DNA from: Verrucomicrobiaceae bacterium
GTDB taxonomy: Bacteria > Verrucomicrobiota > Verrucomicrobiia > Verrucomicrobiales > V1-33
Reading direction: 5' to 3'
Length of the DNA: 33,983 bases
Assembly (NCBI GenBank): GCA_027483175.1
Contig: JAIXVE010000085.1
Span: 1-33,983, forward strand
The first letter of the stretch is position 1, and every line of letters begins with the position of its first letter. Both the position numbers and the translations under genes were made by a program. The notes under the pieces are model-generated. The model was not told the DNA's origin. It made no database searches and saw nothing but the letters and a program-made list of their open reading frames with translations. This document shows, in pieces, positions 6,701 to 15,400 of this stretch.

Positions 6701-8481
6701 CGGGTGCCGGAGTTGGCGGTGCCGGGGGTGGGGGAGAGGAGGTAGGCTCCGGCGGGGTCGATGGAGAGCGCGTCGAGCGAGGCGGAGGCGAGAGAGTTAG
6801 GGTCGGTGGGGGAATTGTTGAGCGAGTGGATGGCGAGGATGTTGGTGCCGGAGACGAGGGCGGCGGCGGGGAAGTCGGTGATGGAAGAGCGGGTGGGGAT
6901 GGACGTGGAGGAAGCGGTGCTGTTCCAGAGCGGGTCGGTTGGGGCGTTGAGCGAGGTGATGCGCGTGCCGTTGAGCCATGCGGTGAAGCCGTCGCTGGAG
7001 CGTGCGGTGAAGCGGAGCGTGCTGATGCCGGCTGGGTTGGAAATGTTGAAGGGGATGCGGAGGAAGGCACCGGGGTTGCCGGGGAGGGAGGCGGAGAGAT
7101 TGAGGTTGAGGTCGGCTGGGTCGACGGCTTCGTCGGCGCCGTTGAAGATCTGGGAGATCTGGGTGGGTGTGAGGGCGGTGTTGTAGAAGCGGACCTCGTC
7201 GAGGAGCCCGTTGTACTTCTGCCAGTAGGTGTCGTGGGAGCGGCCGAGTTCGATGATCTGGGTGGCGGGCCATGACCATGCGTTGGTGTGGGTGATGGCA
7301 CCGGAGGCGAGACCGTCGACGTAGAAGCGGTCGGTGCCGCCGGCGGCTCCATTGTAGACGAACGTGATGTGGTGCCAGCGGTCGTCGTCGACGCGGGCGA
7401 GGGAATAGAACGATCCGCCGCCGGCTGGCTGGCTGAAGATGCGGCCTGGGTTGGCGTTGGAGGAGGCGGTGAGGACGAGGACATTGCCGGTGGTGGTGCG
7501 GCGGTCCCAGAGCATGGCACCTTCGCTGCCGCCTGGGGCGGTGGCGGTCTGGGCGGATTTCATCCAGAACATGATGGTTCCGGAGACCGCGTTGAAGTCG
7601 GCGTGGGCGGGGAGGGTGAGTTGGGAACTGCTGGCGGCGTTGGCGTTGGCGACGAACTGGAGCGAGCCGCGGCGGAGGATGGGAGAAGGTGCTGCGTCGG
7701 TGGCAGCGGGCATGAAGAGAGTGGTGTTGCCGGTGTTGGTGCCGTTGCGGGCGTTGCCGGAGGAATCGGTGGCGAGGGCGGCGGCGGAGTCGGCGTTGAG
7801 GCGGAGTTTTAGGTTCGTGGCAGCGACCATGGTGGGTGGGCCGGAGATGCCAGTGCCGAGGGAACCGGCGGACCATGAGGAGTCGTCGAACGGTTCGGAA
7901 GCGCCGCGCCATGATGCGCCGAGGGAGTCGCCGCCGTTGGAGGCGGAGGGGACGAAGGCTTTGGCTGGGGCGGTGGCTGGGATGAGCGGGGAGGTATTGA
8001 GGGAGATCCCGTAGGGGACATCGGGGACCTGGCGCGGGTAGGTGTAGGCGGAGACGATGGAGACCACGCCGCCGGTGCCTTCTTTGGTGAGGGCGAGGAA
8101 GCGGCCGGCGTTGTTGGAGATTTTGAAGTTAGTGGCCATGCGCGGCTGGGCGGGCGTGCCGGGGTTGTCCTGACCGGCGACGGCCTGGGGTGGGCGGCGG
8201 TCGCGATCCGAGGCGAAGACGACGATGCGGCGGCCGGCGGCGAGCGTCCATGAAGGGAGCGGCCATTTGCGGAGACGGGTGGAGTCGTCGGTGAGGTACC
8301 AGCCGCTGAGGGAGACGGTGGCGGCGGACTGGTTTTCGATTTCGAGCCAGTCTTCCTTTTCGAAGAGCTCGTCGCGAAGACCGGAGACATTGCTGGCGAG
8401 GAATTCGCTGATGACGAGCTGGGCGCTGGCGGGGAGGGCGCAGGTTAGGGCGGCGAAGACGCAGAGGAGACGGCGATTCAT
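3778..8481 (-). CDS. Giant secreted CotH-kinase/lamin-tail/LamG protein
   Basis: The product has 1567 residues when started at the ATG at 8481, where a good signal peptide (MNRRLLCVFAALTCALPASA) begins; a start 26 codons upstream lacks one. Domains in order: a lamin-tail domain (LTD, from about 22, LVISEFLASN and SLSGWYLTDDS), a LamG/jelly-roll concanavalin-like domain (about 230-450, RFYVDGLASG and LLDEVRFYNTAL), a CotH-type kinase domain (about 730-1050; GDTTRTMNKRAHRV, then RITQEGDDVWANM and IPFDTNLSWG, resembling the family's Asp-containing motif), two more LTDs (about 1130-1250 and 1290-1400), and a C-terminal DPDLDGLSNFLEYAFGSNP segment common on exported proteins of this phylum. CotH proteins in spores phosphorylate coat proteins; extracellular bacterial versions are poorly understood. 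It is probably a surface adhesion or modification protein. The gene stands alone, followed by a repeat cluster. Confidence 0.9.
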   Translation of the reverse strand: MNRRLLCVFAALTCALPASAQLVISEFLASNVSGLRDELFEKEDWLEIENQSAATVSLSGWYLTDDSTRLRKWPLPSWTLAAGRRIVVFASDRDRRPPQAVAGQDNPGTPAQPRMATNFKISNNAGRFLALTKEGTGGVVSIVSAYTYPRQVPDVPYGISLNTSPLIPATAPAKAFVPSASNGGDSLGASWRGASEPFDDSSWSAGSLGTGISGPPTMVAATNLKLRLNADSAAALATDSSGNARNGTNTGNTTLFMPAATDAAPSPILRRGSLQFVANANAASSSQLTLPAHADFNAVSGTIMFWMKSAQTATAPGGSEGAMLWDRRTTTGNVLVLTASSNANPGRIFSQPAGGGSFYSLARVDDDRWHHITFVYNGAAGGTDRFYVDGLASGAITHTNAWSWPATQIIELGRSHDTYWQKYNGLLDEVRFYNTALTPTQISQIFNGADEAVDPADLNLNLSASLPGNPGAFLRIPFNISNPAGISTLRFTARSSDGFTAWLNGTRITSLNAPTDPLWNSTASSTSIPTRSSITDFPAAALVSGTNILAIHSLNNSPTDPNSLASASLDALSIDPAGAYLLSPTPGTANSGTRTTIGPFVTDVLYHGTQDLPNRPTGGPASPEIPISVKVTPSLRPLAATTPVVLAWRIMYNAESIIPMTAGPANTWSASIPTTGLTPGQMIRWRIIATDSSGIQGTAPAFLNPTGSDQYFGTVATDNVVTQLPIYHVFVPGTYTFNNAHPIDQDNVGGRGALFYDGELYDNVFFRIKGDTTRTMNKRAHRVDFNAEHQFRWANGRSRMRELALNGEYVDPSYSRQMMSMWLHRVSGTGGPEHFPVRTQINGAFWQLAFHTETQDFELLENMGLDPNGAMYASVGQMAGAGGEKQTRTYEGTTDMANFVTAITSANTTTRRNNVFDQIDIPATINYLTVARITQEGDDVWANMVIHRDSDGTGEWRIIPFDTNLSWGQLYYADFPSGNTTLSANIDRNKSHPLYGNIQCWTLDYAGQRYNRFYDAIISVPETRAMLLRRMRSIMDQYLQPPGTAAPLLESMLDAHVARITPEATLDRTQWGWPPIAGPYGLGNDSLTTAISEIKTLFLTPRRTHFFTTHTSTTAVGISNASSAGIPATPQPASFPITISGFDAFPPNSTTQQEEYVQLTNPNAFAADISGWSLAGAIRFSFKGGTVIPANGSLFVSPRQASFRARTVSPRGGEGRFVVGPYQGQLSSRGESLELRDAANTLVTSITTPANPTPAQQFLRITELAYHPADPSPSELADISSAVADDFEFIELLNTGSTTLNLSGARFTKGIEFTFPQGTSLAPNARLVVAANLPAFARRYGNTIPVSGPWLGTLANSGEAIELLDASGEVVLDFSYNDSWFPPTDGSGRSLVVRDPIPSHQGYGQPTHWAISGSESGSPGEPDADFANHFSGWRWDHFSPTEIFLPDGSENSSLAGPDADPDLDGLSNFLEYAFGSNPRSPQNPPATTPGTLPSGPDSFATITTPIRHKPLDFATTAQFSSDLATWLTATTPSSPPSTLGNNLDSLTFRDPTPLSSTSRFARIAITR

Positions 8482-8580
8482 GATGAAAAAGGGGATGGGC
8501 AGGTCCGCAAAGCACCTGCTGATGGGAGGGATGGTGAGGTGGGGAAATCCGCGGGGCAATGGCGGAGCGAGGGGGGTGGA

Positions 8581-9921
8581 TTACTGGACGGGGAGGGAGA
8601 GCTTGAGGGATTGGCCGTTGCGGAGGACGGTGATGGGGATGGAGGTGCCGGGTTTCCGAGATTGGAGGATGAGCCCGATGAGGGTGCTTTCGGTGAGGTC
8701 GCTGGAGGATCCGTCGAAGGCGGTGAGGATGTCGCCTTTGCGGAAGCCGGCGTTTTTGGCGGCGGCGTGTTTGCCGTATTCGCCGGCGTGTTTGATTTCG
8801 AGGGCGAGGGAATCGGGGGCGATGCCGGCGGCGCGGCGGGCGTCGTCGGAGAGACGGACGAGCTGGAGACCGCCGAGGGCCATGGCGCGGAGACCCCATG
8901 TGCCGGCGCGGTTAGAGATGTCGGATTGGGAGCGCCAGTTGGCGGGGAGGGAGAGGGATGCGGAGATGGTTTCGGGGCCGCGCTGGAATTCGATAGGGAG
9001 GGAGGAGGCGGAGGACGGGAGCTGGTGGAGAGCCCATGCGAAGTCAGCGGTGGAGACGAGCGGGGCGGCGGCGGCGGAGGTGATGCGGTCGCCGGGCTGG
9101 AGACCGGCGGCGGCGGCTGGGGAGCCCTTGGTGACGGAGAGGACGGAGGTGGCGGAGGCGGGGTCGAGGGAGAGCCCGATGGTTTCGGGTGAGGGCATGG
9201 GGTAGATGAGGGCGTCTGGGATGGGGCGGCCTTCGGTGCGGTGCCATGTGCGGAGGGCGTCGCCGATCTGGTGGCAGTGGACGCAGCTTTGGACGAGTTT
9301 GCCGTTCCAGTCGAGGTCGCGGGAGTAGCGTCCGGCGAGTTCGGGGATGTCGATGGGCGTGCGGAACGGGGTGGGGCGGCCTTGTTTGGGTGCGAGGAGA
9401 GGTTTGACGGAGGGCCAGCGGGCGTGGATGGCGAGTGCGGCCTTGGCGGAGGCGGTGTAGCCGGAGAGACTGGAGTTGGAGGAATCCTTCTGATGCTGCC
9501 ATGAGCCGTAGCGGCCGATGACGGTGCCGTCGGCGTGGAAGAAGAGTGTGGAGAAGGAGAGATCGTAGTCGAACTGGAAAGTTGTCAGGTCGAGCGTATT
9601 GGCATTGATGAGACGGACGCAGACGAAGCGGTCGAGGAGTGGGGCGAGGTCTGAGGATTCGAGGATGGAGGCGTCGATGCCCATGCAGGCGAGACAGGGG
9701 ACGCAGCGGAGGACGACGAGGAGCGGTTTGCCGGAGGATTTGGCGGTGGCGAAGCCCTTGGCGAGGTCGTTGTAGATCCAGCGGGCGTTGTTTTCCATGG
9801 AGGCCTTGTCGTTGCGGACGGCTCCCTCGCGGTCCTTGACGGTTTCGGCGGGGAGGGAGAGCGGGGAGACGAGGAGGAGGGCGAGTGCGGCGGTAAGGTT
9901 GAGTGGGCGGAGCGCGGGCAT
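8581..9921 (-). CDS. Exported thioredoxin-like/haem CxxCH/double-PDZ protein
   Basis: From the ATG at 9921 the product has 446 residues and a signal peptide (MPALRPLNLTAALALLLVSP). Longer in-frame starts up to 10275 would lack one and would overlap the divergent gene. Residues about 40-145 form a thioredoxin-like domain with a triple-cysteine cluster, RCVPCLACMG (Cys73, 76, 79), where thioredoxins have CxxC. A c-type haem motif CVHCH follows at 213-217. Two PDZ domains close the protein (about 245-325, GLQPGDRI; about 345-446, GFRKGDILTAFDG). It therefore acts outside the cytoplasm, probably in redox or thiol-dependent handling of bound peptides. A related planctomycete family is annotated as Trx7/PDZ (seleno)proteins; here every redox position is Cys and no in-frame TGA is seen. 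It is divergent from the PVC haem protein with about 106 bp between starts. Confidence 0.85.
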   Translation of the reverse strand: MPALRPLNLTAALALLLVSPLSLPAETVKDREGAVRNDKASMENNARWIYNDLAKGFATAKSSGKPLLVVLRCVPCLACMGIDASILESSDLAPLLDRFVCVRLINANTLDLTTFQFDYDLSFSTLFFHADGTVIGRYGSWQHQKDSSNSSLSGYTASAKAALAIHARWPSVKPLLAPKQGRPTPFRTPIDIPELAGRYSRDLDWNGKLVQSCVHCHQIGDALRTWHRTEGRPIPDALIYPMPSPETIGLSLDPASATSVLSVTKGSPAAAAGLQPGDRITSAAAAPLVSTADFAWALHQLPSSASSLPIEFQRGPETISASLSLPANWRSQSDISNRAGTWGLRAMALGGLQLVRLSDDARRAAGIAPDSLALEIKHAGEYGKHAAAKNAGFRKGDILTAFDGSSSDLTESTLIGLILQSRKPGTSIPITVLRNGQSLKLSLPVQ

Positions 9922-10027
9922 GGGGGATGATGGCATGGAGGCGGGGTGCGAGGCAAGCTTCGCGATGGGATGGGTTCCGCTGATGCGGGGGCGGCGGCGA
10001 GGCGGGTGGGCGGCTATGGGTTGCGGG

Positions 10028-13015
10028 ATGAAACGACGAGTACTGATGCTAGTAATGGCGGGAGTGGCGCGGGTGGTGGCTGGGGATTTTCCCGAGCCGG
10101 TGGACAGCGAGCGTGTTGGGGGCGTGCCGCTGATGGGGGCGGAGGAAGCGGCGGCGGCGTGGCAGGTGCCTGCGGGGTGTCGGGTGACGGTGGTGGCGTC
10201 GGAGCCGGAGGTGAGGAATCCGATTGCGATGAGTTGGGACGGGCGCGGGAGATTGTGGGTGGCGGAGAATTTCACGTATGCGGAGCCGTCGGTGCGGTTT
10301 GACGAGCGGCAGCGGGATCGGGTGGTGATTTTCGAGTTAGGGAAGGGTGGGGAGCGGGCGAAAGGGCGGAAAGTGTTTATGGATGGATTGGTGCGCCTGA
10401 CGAGTGTGCAGACCGGGCGAGGGGGAGTGTGGCTGATGTGTCCGCCGGAGCTGTTGTTTGTGCCGGATGCGGATGGGGATGATGTGCCGGACGGGCCGCC
10501 GGTGACGGTGCTGGACGGGTTTACGGTGGCGCAGGGGAACTATCATAATTTTGCGAACGGATTGCGATGGGGGCCGGACGGGTGGTTGTATGGGCGGTGC
10601 GGGCATTCGTGTCCGGGGAAGCCGGGCGTGCCGGGGACGCCGGAGGGGAGGCGGCCCGGGTTGGAGGGAGGGATCTGGCGGTATCATCCTGAGCGGAAGA
10701 CGGTGGAAGTGCTGGCGCACGGGACGACGAATCCGTGGGGGCATGACTGGGATGCGCATGGCGAGTTGTTTTTCATCAACACGGTGAATGGGCACTTGTG
10801 GCATATGATTCCGGGGGCGCATTTTCTGGAGTCGTTCGGGACTGATCCGAATCCGTATGTTTACGAGCGCCTGGACATGCATGCGGACCACTGGCATTTT
10901 GACCGGGGGAAAGGGTGGCAGCAGTCGCGCGACGGGAAGGCGAATGATTTAGGGGGTGGGCATGCGCATGTGGGGATGATGATTTGTCAGGGAAGCAGCT
11001 GGCCGGCGGCGATGGAGGGGCGGTTGGTGACGTTCAACATGCATGGGCGGCGGGTGAACGTGGAGCGATTGGAGCGCGAGGGGAGTGGTTATGTGGGGCG
11101 GCACGAGCCTGATGTGCTGTTGTCGGGGGATCCGTGGTTTCGGGGGATGGATCTGAGCACGGGGCCGGACGGGGCGGTGTATGTGATTGACTGGAGTGAT
11201 ACGGGCGAGTGTCATGACCATACGGGCGTGCATCGGAACAGTGGGCGGATTTACCGGGTGGGAGGGGAACGGGAGTGCGGGGAAGTACTGAATTTACCGC
11301 TAGGGAAAGTGGATGCGGAGAAAGTGCTGCGGCATGCGAATCCGTGGTATGAGCGGCGGTGGCGGGAGGTGTTGCGGGCTGGGGATGTGTCGGAGGATTG
11401 GCTGCGCGGGAAGGTGGCGGGTGCGGGGTCGGTGGTAGAGCGGTTGCGGGCATTGTGGGCGCTGCAGGCGTTGGGGAAGGCAGGGGAGGATGTGCTGATG
11501 CCGCTGCTGGAGGCGGAGGACGAGCATTTGCGGGTGTGGGCGGTTAGGCTGCTGAGTGACGGGTGGCCGATGGATGACATTGTGGGGCGGCGGGAGGCTG
11601 GTCCGGGGCCGGGAGCGGCGCTGGAGGAGAAGTTCGTGCGGATGGCTAGGGAGGATACGTCGGGATTGGTGAGACTGGCGCTGGCGTCGGTGCTGCAGCG
11701 ATTGCCTGCGGCGTCGCGGGGGAAGCTGGCGGCGGCGCTGGCGGGTCGGGCGGAGGATGCGGGGGATCACAATTTGCCGGCGATGGTGTGGTATGGATTG
11801 ACCCCGCTGGTGACGTCGGATCCGGAGACGGTGGCGGACTTGGCGGTGGGGACGCGGTGGGAGCGGCTGACGCGGTGGGCGGCGAGGGCGCTGATGGATC
11901 GGGCGGAGAGCGCGCCGGGGGCGCTGGCGAGATTGGTTAGAAAGACGGCGGCGGCGGGTGGGGATGAGGGTCGGCGGCGGGCGGTCCTGGAGGGATTGGT
12001 GGAGGGGAGTCGGGGGAGACGTCGGGTGGCGAAGCCTGAGGGATGGGAATTGCTGGTGAGGGCGGCGGGAGCTGGCGAGGCGGAGATGGTGAGGAGATTG
12101 GAGAGCGTGTTTGGGGAGGGCGTGGCGCTGGAGGAATTGCGGGCACTGGTGAAGGACGGGCGGGCGGAGATGGGGGCGAGGCGGCAGGCGCTGGTGTCGC
12201 TGAATGACGCGCGGGTGGGGGATCTGCGGGAGATTTGTGTGAGTGTGCTGGGGGTGCGGGAGCTGGCAGGGGAGGCGATGCGGGGGTTGGCGGTGAGTGG
12301 TGATGCGGCGGCGGGTGGGGAAGTGCTGGGGAAGTTCCGTGGGTTTGATGCGGAGGGGAAGGCGGCGGCGCTGGAGATGCTAGCGAGCCGGGTGGAGTGG
12401 TCGGTGGCGCTGCTGGAGGCGGTGCGTGCGGGGAAAGTGCCGCGCGGGGTGGTGAGTTCGTATCATGCGCGGCAGATGGCGGCGCACGGGGATGAGAGGT
12501 TAGGGAAGCTGCTGGCGGAGGTTTGGGGGGAAGTGCGGGGGAGGCCGGAGGAGAAGCGGAAGCGGCTGGAGACGTTGAGGGGGGAGTTGACGGCGGAGCG
12601 GTTGGCGAAGGGGGATGCGGTGCGTGGGAAAGCGGTGTTCCGGGTGCATTGCGGGGCGTGTCACACCTTGTTTGGCGAGGGCGGGAAGGCGGGGCCGGAC
12701 TTGACGGGTTCCGGGCGGCGGCAGTTGGATTATGTGCTGCCGAATCTGGTGGATCCGTCCGGGGAGGTGGGAGCGGATTACCGGTTGGTGGTGGTGCGGA
12801 TGAAGGATGGGAGAGTGCTGAGCGGGATTCCGGCGGCGCGGGGAGAGCAGACCCTGACATTGCGGCAGATCACGGGGGATGTGACGGTGGAGCGTCGGGA
12901 GATCGAGAAAGAAGAGGTGGCGGCTGAGTCGATGATGCCGGAGGGTTTGGTGGAGGCGATGGGGTCGGAGGGGTTGGTGGATCTGCTGAGGTATGTGATG
13001 GGTGAAGGCGGTTGA
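10028..13015 (+). CDS. PVC-type beta-propeller/HEAT/haem-binding CxxCH protein
   Basis: The 995-residue product starts with a signal peptide (MKRRVLMLVMAGVARVVAG). An ATG four codons upstream (10016) is equally possible. Residues about 30-420 match the 'membrane-bound dehydrogenase' beta-propeller domain typical of Planctomycetes and Verrucomicrobia (SWDGRGRLWVAENFTY, RWGPDGWLYGRCGHSC, DLSTGPDGAVYVIDW). About 430-840 is helical with HEAT-like repeats. The C-terminus is a cytochrome c-like domain with CGACH at 875-879 and distal GPDLTG and VDPSGEVGADY motifs. The family is exported and thought to oxidise carbohydrates or alcohols, passing electrons to the haem; substrates are mostly unknown. 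It shares an intergenic promoter region with the divergent Trx/PDZ protein, which also carries CxxCH, and a similarly exported CRTAC1 protein follows after 63 bp. Confidence 0.93.
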   Translation: MKRRVLMLVMAGVARVVAGDFPEPVDSERVGGVPLMGAEEAAAAWQVPAGCRVTVVASEPEVRNPIAMSWDGRGRLWVAENFTYAEPSVRFDERQRDRVVIFELGKGGERAKGRKVFMDGLVRLTSVQTGRGGVWLMCPPELLFVPDADGDDVPDGPPVTVLDGFTVAQGNYHNFANGLRWGPDGWLYGRCGHSCPGKPGVPGTPEGRRPGLEGGIWRYHPERKTVEVLAHGTTNPWGHDWDAHGELFFINTVNGHLWHMIPGAHFLESFGTDPNPYVYERLDMHADHWHFDRGKGWQQSRDGKANDLGGGHAHVGMMICQGSSWPAAMEGRLVTFNMHGRRVNVERLEREGSGYVGRHEPDVLLSGDPWFRGMDLSTGPDGAVYVIDWSDTGECHDHTGVHRNSGRIYRVGGERECGEVLNLPLGKVDAEKVLRHANPWYERRWREVLRAGDVSEDWLRGKVAGAGSVVERLRALWALQALGKAGEDVLMPLLEAEDEHLRVWAVRLLSDGWPMDDIVGRREAGPGPGAALEEKFVRMAREDTSGLVRLALASVLQRLPAASRGKLAAALAGRAEDAGDHNLPAMVWYGLTPLVTSDPETVADLAVGTRWERLTRWAARALMDRAESAPGALARLVRKTAAAGGDEGRRRAVLEGLVEGSRGRRRVAKPEGWELLVRAAGAGEAEMVRRLESVFGEGVALEELRALVKDGRAEMGARRQALVSLNDARVGDLREICVSVLGVRELAGEAMRGLAVSGDAAAGGEVLGKFRGFDAEGKAAALEMLASRVEWSVALLEAVRAGKVPRGVVSSYHARQMAAHGDERLGKLLAEVWGEVRGRPEEKRKRLETLRGELTAERLAKGDAVRGKAVFRVHCGACHTLFGEGGKAGPDLTGSGRRQLDYVLPNLVDPSGEVGADYRLVVVRMKDGRVLSGIPAARGEQTLTLRQITGDVTVERREIEKEEVAAESMMPEGLVEAMGSEGLVDLLRYVMGEGG

Positions 13016-13023
13016 TGGGGGCG

Positions 13024-13053
13024 TTGACAGGAGGGCGGGGAATTCCGTAGATT
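13024..13053 (+). promoter_or_regulatory. Candidate sigma-70-type promoter for the CRTAC1 gene
   Basis: TTGACA (13024-13029, consensus -35) and TAGATT (13048-13053, -10-like) are separated by 18 bp, 26 bp before the ATG. It is the best consensus-like promoter noticed in the window and implies that the gene need not depend on read-through from the haem protein gene. Confidence 0.5.
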
Positions 13054-13078
13054 AGCGGGGAATTAAGAAATATTCCTC

Positions 13079-15400
13079 ATGATGACGATTCCCCCTGTTG
13101 TGACGATGCGAGTGCGAGTGCCGCGGATGGTGTTGAGTGGAGCGGCGAGTTGCTGGCTGCTTGGGTTGGTGCGGGTGGTGGGGCAGGTGCCGGAGACTGG
13201 GTCGGTGGAGAAGCTGACGGCGGAGCGGGAGCGATTGGATGCGACCTTGTACAAGAACGAGGTGGCGGCGCAGCGGCATGAGGAAGTGTTTGTGAAGCTG
13301 TGGGATGCGATGCGTGCGGGGGAGCCGATGGCAGTGCTGAAGGCGTTTCCGTTCGGGCGATTCATGATGGGAAAGCGCGTGCCGGTGGTGTGGGACGAGA
13401 CGGGTGTGGCGGGGATTGCGCCGGTGGGGATCGAGGGGCCGTTTGAGGCGATGAGTCGGGCGGAGTTCGGGGCGGCGCTGGATGGGCTTGCGGCCGGAGG
13501 TGTGAAGATTGTGCAGACCGAGTGGCATCATTCGAAGTTCGAGCCTGCGATGGAGAAGGAAGGAGCGAAGTCGCTGGTGTCGTTCGAGATTCATGTGTTA
13601 GTGGGTGCGGAGACCCAGCGATTGATGGTGAAGGGGAAGCTGAAAGTGTTGTGGGCGCGGGAGGCGGGTGAGGGCGGGTTGCCGGTGGTGGAGGAGATGG
13701 CGCCGGAGGGCGTGGTGATCGTGGGGAGGAAGGGAGTGCCGATGTTTACGGAAATGATGGTGGTGGATCCGAAGGTGGAGGTGCCGGGGAGATTTCCGCG
13801 GACGAGTCCGGTGCTGGTGCAGGATCTGGATGGGGACGGGTTGCCGGAGGTGGTGATGGCGGGTTGCAATGTGGTGTACTGGAACCGTGGAGGGTTCCGG
13901 TTTGAGAAGCGTGATTTTCTGGCGCAGGGGATTCGGCAGCCGATGGAGGCGGGGATACTAGCGGATCTGAACGGGGACGGGGCGGTGGATTATGTGAGTG
14001 GGTCTGCGCCGGACGGGAAGCTGCTGTTTTTTGCGGGGACGAAGGAGGGGACGTTTCCGGGGGCCGGGGTGGAGTGTTTCGGGGCGAAGCTGGAGAACCT
14101 GCATGTGCTGACGTCGGGGGATGCGGATGGGGACGGCGATGTGGATCTGTATGCGGGGCAGTGGAAGGCACCGTATGCGGAGGGATCGATGCCGACGCCC
14201 TATCATGATGCGAACGACGGGTTTCCTGACTATCTACTGATCAACGACGGGAAGGGGAAGTTCAGTGATGGGACGGAGAAGGCGGGATTGGCTGGGAAGC
14301 GGAACCGGCGGACGTTCAGCGCGTCATTTTTCAATCTGGATGGGGATCGGCATCCGGATCTGGCGGTGGTGGCGGATTTTTCGGGACTGGATCTTTATCG
14401 TGGGAAGGGAGATGGGACGTTTGAGGATGTGACGGCGAGCCATGTGGACGAGCGGCATGCGTTCGGGATGTCGCACACGTTCGGGGATTATGACGGGGAC
14501 GGGGTGATGGATCTGTACATGGTGGGGATGAGTTCGACGACGGCGCGGCGGCTGGATGGGCTGGGGTTGGCGCGGGCGGGGTTTGAGGAATACACGAAGC
14601 AGCGTGCGCCGATGAGTTACGGGAACCGGCTGTATCTGGGGAGGGGCGGGAAGCTGGCGCAGCCGGCGTTCGGGGCGACGGCGGCGCGAACGGGGTGGTC
14701 GTGGGGGTGTGCGACGGCGGATTTCGACAATGATGGGGATGCGGATTTGTATGTGGCGAACGGGCATTTGAGCGGCGGGAGTGCGAAGGATTACTGCACG
14801 AAGTTCTGGTGTCATGATCTGTACACGGGGACGTCGAAGCCGAACGTGGTGCTGAGTCAGTTCTACCAGAAAGAGCTAGGGGCGAAGCTGGGGCGGGAGT
14901 ACTCGTGGAATGGGTTTGAGCACAACACCCTGTTTCTGAATCAGGGCGGGAAGGGGTTTCAGAATGTGGCGTTCCTGATGGGGGTGGCGCAGGAGTTTGA
15001 TTCGCGTGCGGTGGTGGGGGATGATCTGGATGCGGACGGGCGGCCGGATCTGATGGTGGTGGAGTACAGCACGAAGACGATGAGCCAGCGGCTGCATGTG
15101 CTGCGGAACGGCTATGAATCCGGGCGGCACTGGATCGGGGTGCGATTGAAGGGACGGGCTGGGGCGGTGGCGGTGGATGGGGCGGAGGTGACGGTGCGGG
15201 CGGGCGGGCGGCGCTGGGTGAAGCAGCTAGTGACGGGGGATTCGTTCACGGCGCAGCATGCGCGGCAGGCGCATTTCGGGTTAGGAGAAGGCGAGGTGGT
15301 GCCGGAGGTGATCGAGGTGAAGTGGAGTGATGGGAAAGTCAGCCGGGTGGAGCGTCCGGCGGTGGATCGTTATCATGATTTGGTGGCAGGGGGGCAGTGA
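13079..15400 (+). CDS. CRTAC1-family protein with FG-GAP/VCBS repeats and ASPIC/UnbV C-terminus
   Basis: The product has 773 residues. Its N-terminus could be an extended signal peptide; a start at the ATG at 13106 (MRVRVPRMVLSGAASCWLLG) would give a more ordinary one. Residues about 30-230 are an uncharacterised leading domain. From about 240 to 640 there are repeated Ca2+-binding-like DxDGDGxxD loops (QDLDGDGLPEVV, ADLNGDGAVDYV, GDADGDGDVDLY, GDYDGDGVMDLY, ADFDNDGDADLY, DDLDADGRPDLM), typical of a VCBS/FG-GAP beta-propeller. The last 90 residues match ASPIC/UnbV (VDGAEVTVRAGGRRWVKQL, HFGLGEGEVV, IEVKWSDGKV). Such proteins are exported and abundant in Verrucomicrobia and Planctomycetes, with adhesive or scaffold roles inferred. 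The last 62 bp overlap the end of the convergent gene at 15339. Confidence 0.9.
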   Translation: MMTIPPVVTMRVRVPRMVLSGAASCWLLGLVRVVGQVPETGSVEKLTAERERLDATLYKNEVAAQRHEEVFVKLWDAMRAGEPMAVLKAFPFGRFMMGKRVPVVWDETGVAGIAPVGIEGPFEAMSRAEFGAALDGLAAGGVKIVQTEWHHSKFEPAMEKEGAKSLVSFEIHVLVGAETQRLMVKGKLKVLWAREAGEGGLPVVEEMAPEGVVIVGRKGVPMFTEMMVVDPKVEVPGRFPRTSPVLVQDLDGDGLPEVVMAGCNVVYWNRGGFRFEKRDFLAQGIRQPMEAGILADLNGDGAVDYVSGSAPDGKLLFFAGTKEGTFPGAGVECFGAKLENLHVLTSGDADGDGDVDLYAGQWKAPYAEGSMPTPYHDANDGFPDYLLINDGKGKFSDGTEKAGLAGKRNRRTFSASFFNLDGDRHPDLAVVADFSGLDLYRGKGDGTFEDVTASHVDERHAFGMSHTFGDYDGDGVMDLYMVGMSSTTARRLDGLGLARAGFEEYTKQRAPMSYGNRLYLGRGGKLAQPAFGATAARTGWSWGCATADFDNDGDADLYVANGHLSGGSAKDYCTKFWCHDLYTGTSKPNVVLSQFYQKELGAKLGREYSWNGFEHNTLFLNQGGKGFQNVAFLMGVAQEFDSRAVVGDDLDADGRPDLMVVEYSTKTMSQRLHVLRNGYESGRHWIGVRLKGRAGAVAVDGAEVTVRAGGRRWVKQLVTGDSFTAQHARQAHFGLGEGEVVPEVIEVKWSDGKVSRVERPAVDRYHDLVAGGQ

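Noticed and set aside
3644-9205. Long + and - strand open frames rich in Pro, Arg, Ser or Gly opposite or across the CotH and Trx/PDZ genes (for example + strand 5641-7275)
   Set aside because: They follow from the extreme G/C skew, have low-complexity translations, no domain, no ribosome site, and overlap genes with clear domains.
9660-9720. Possible selenocysteine site in the thioredoxin-like domain
   Set aside because: All redox positions are Cys codons and no in-frame TGA is present.
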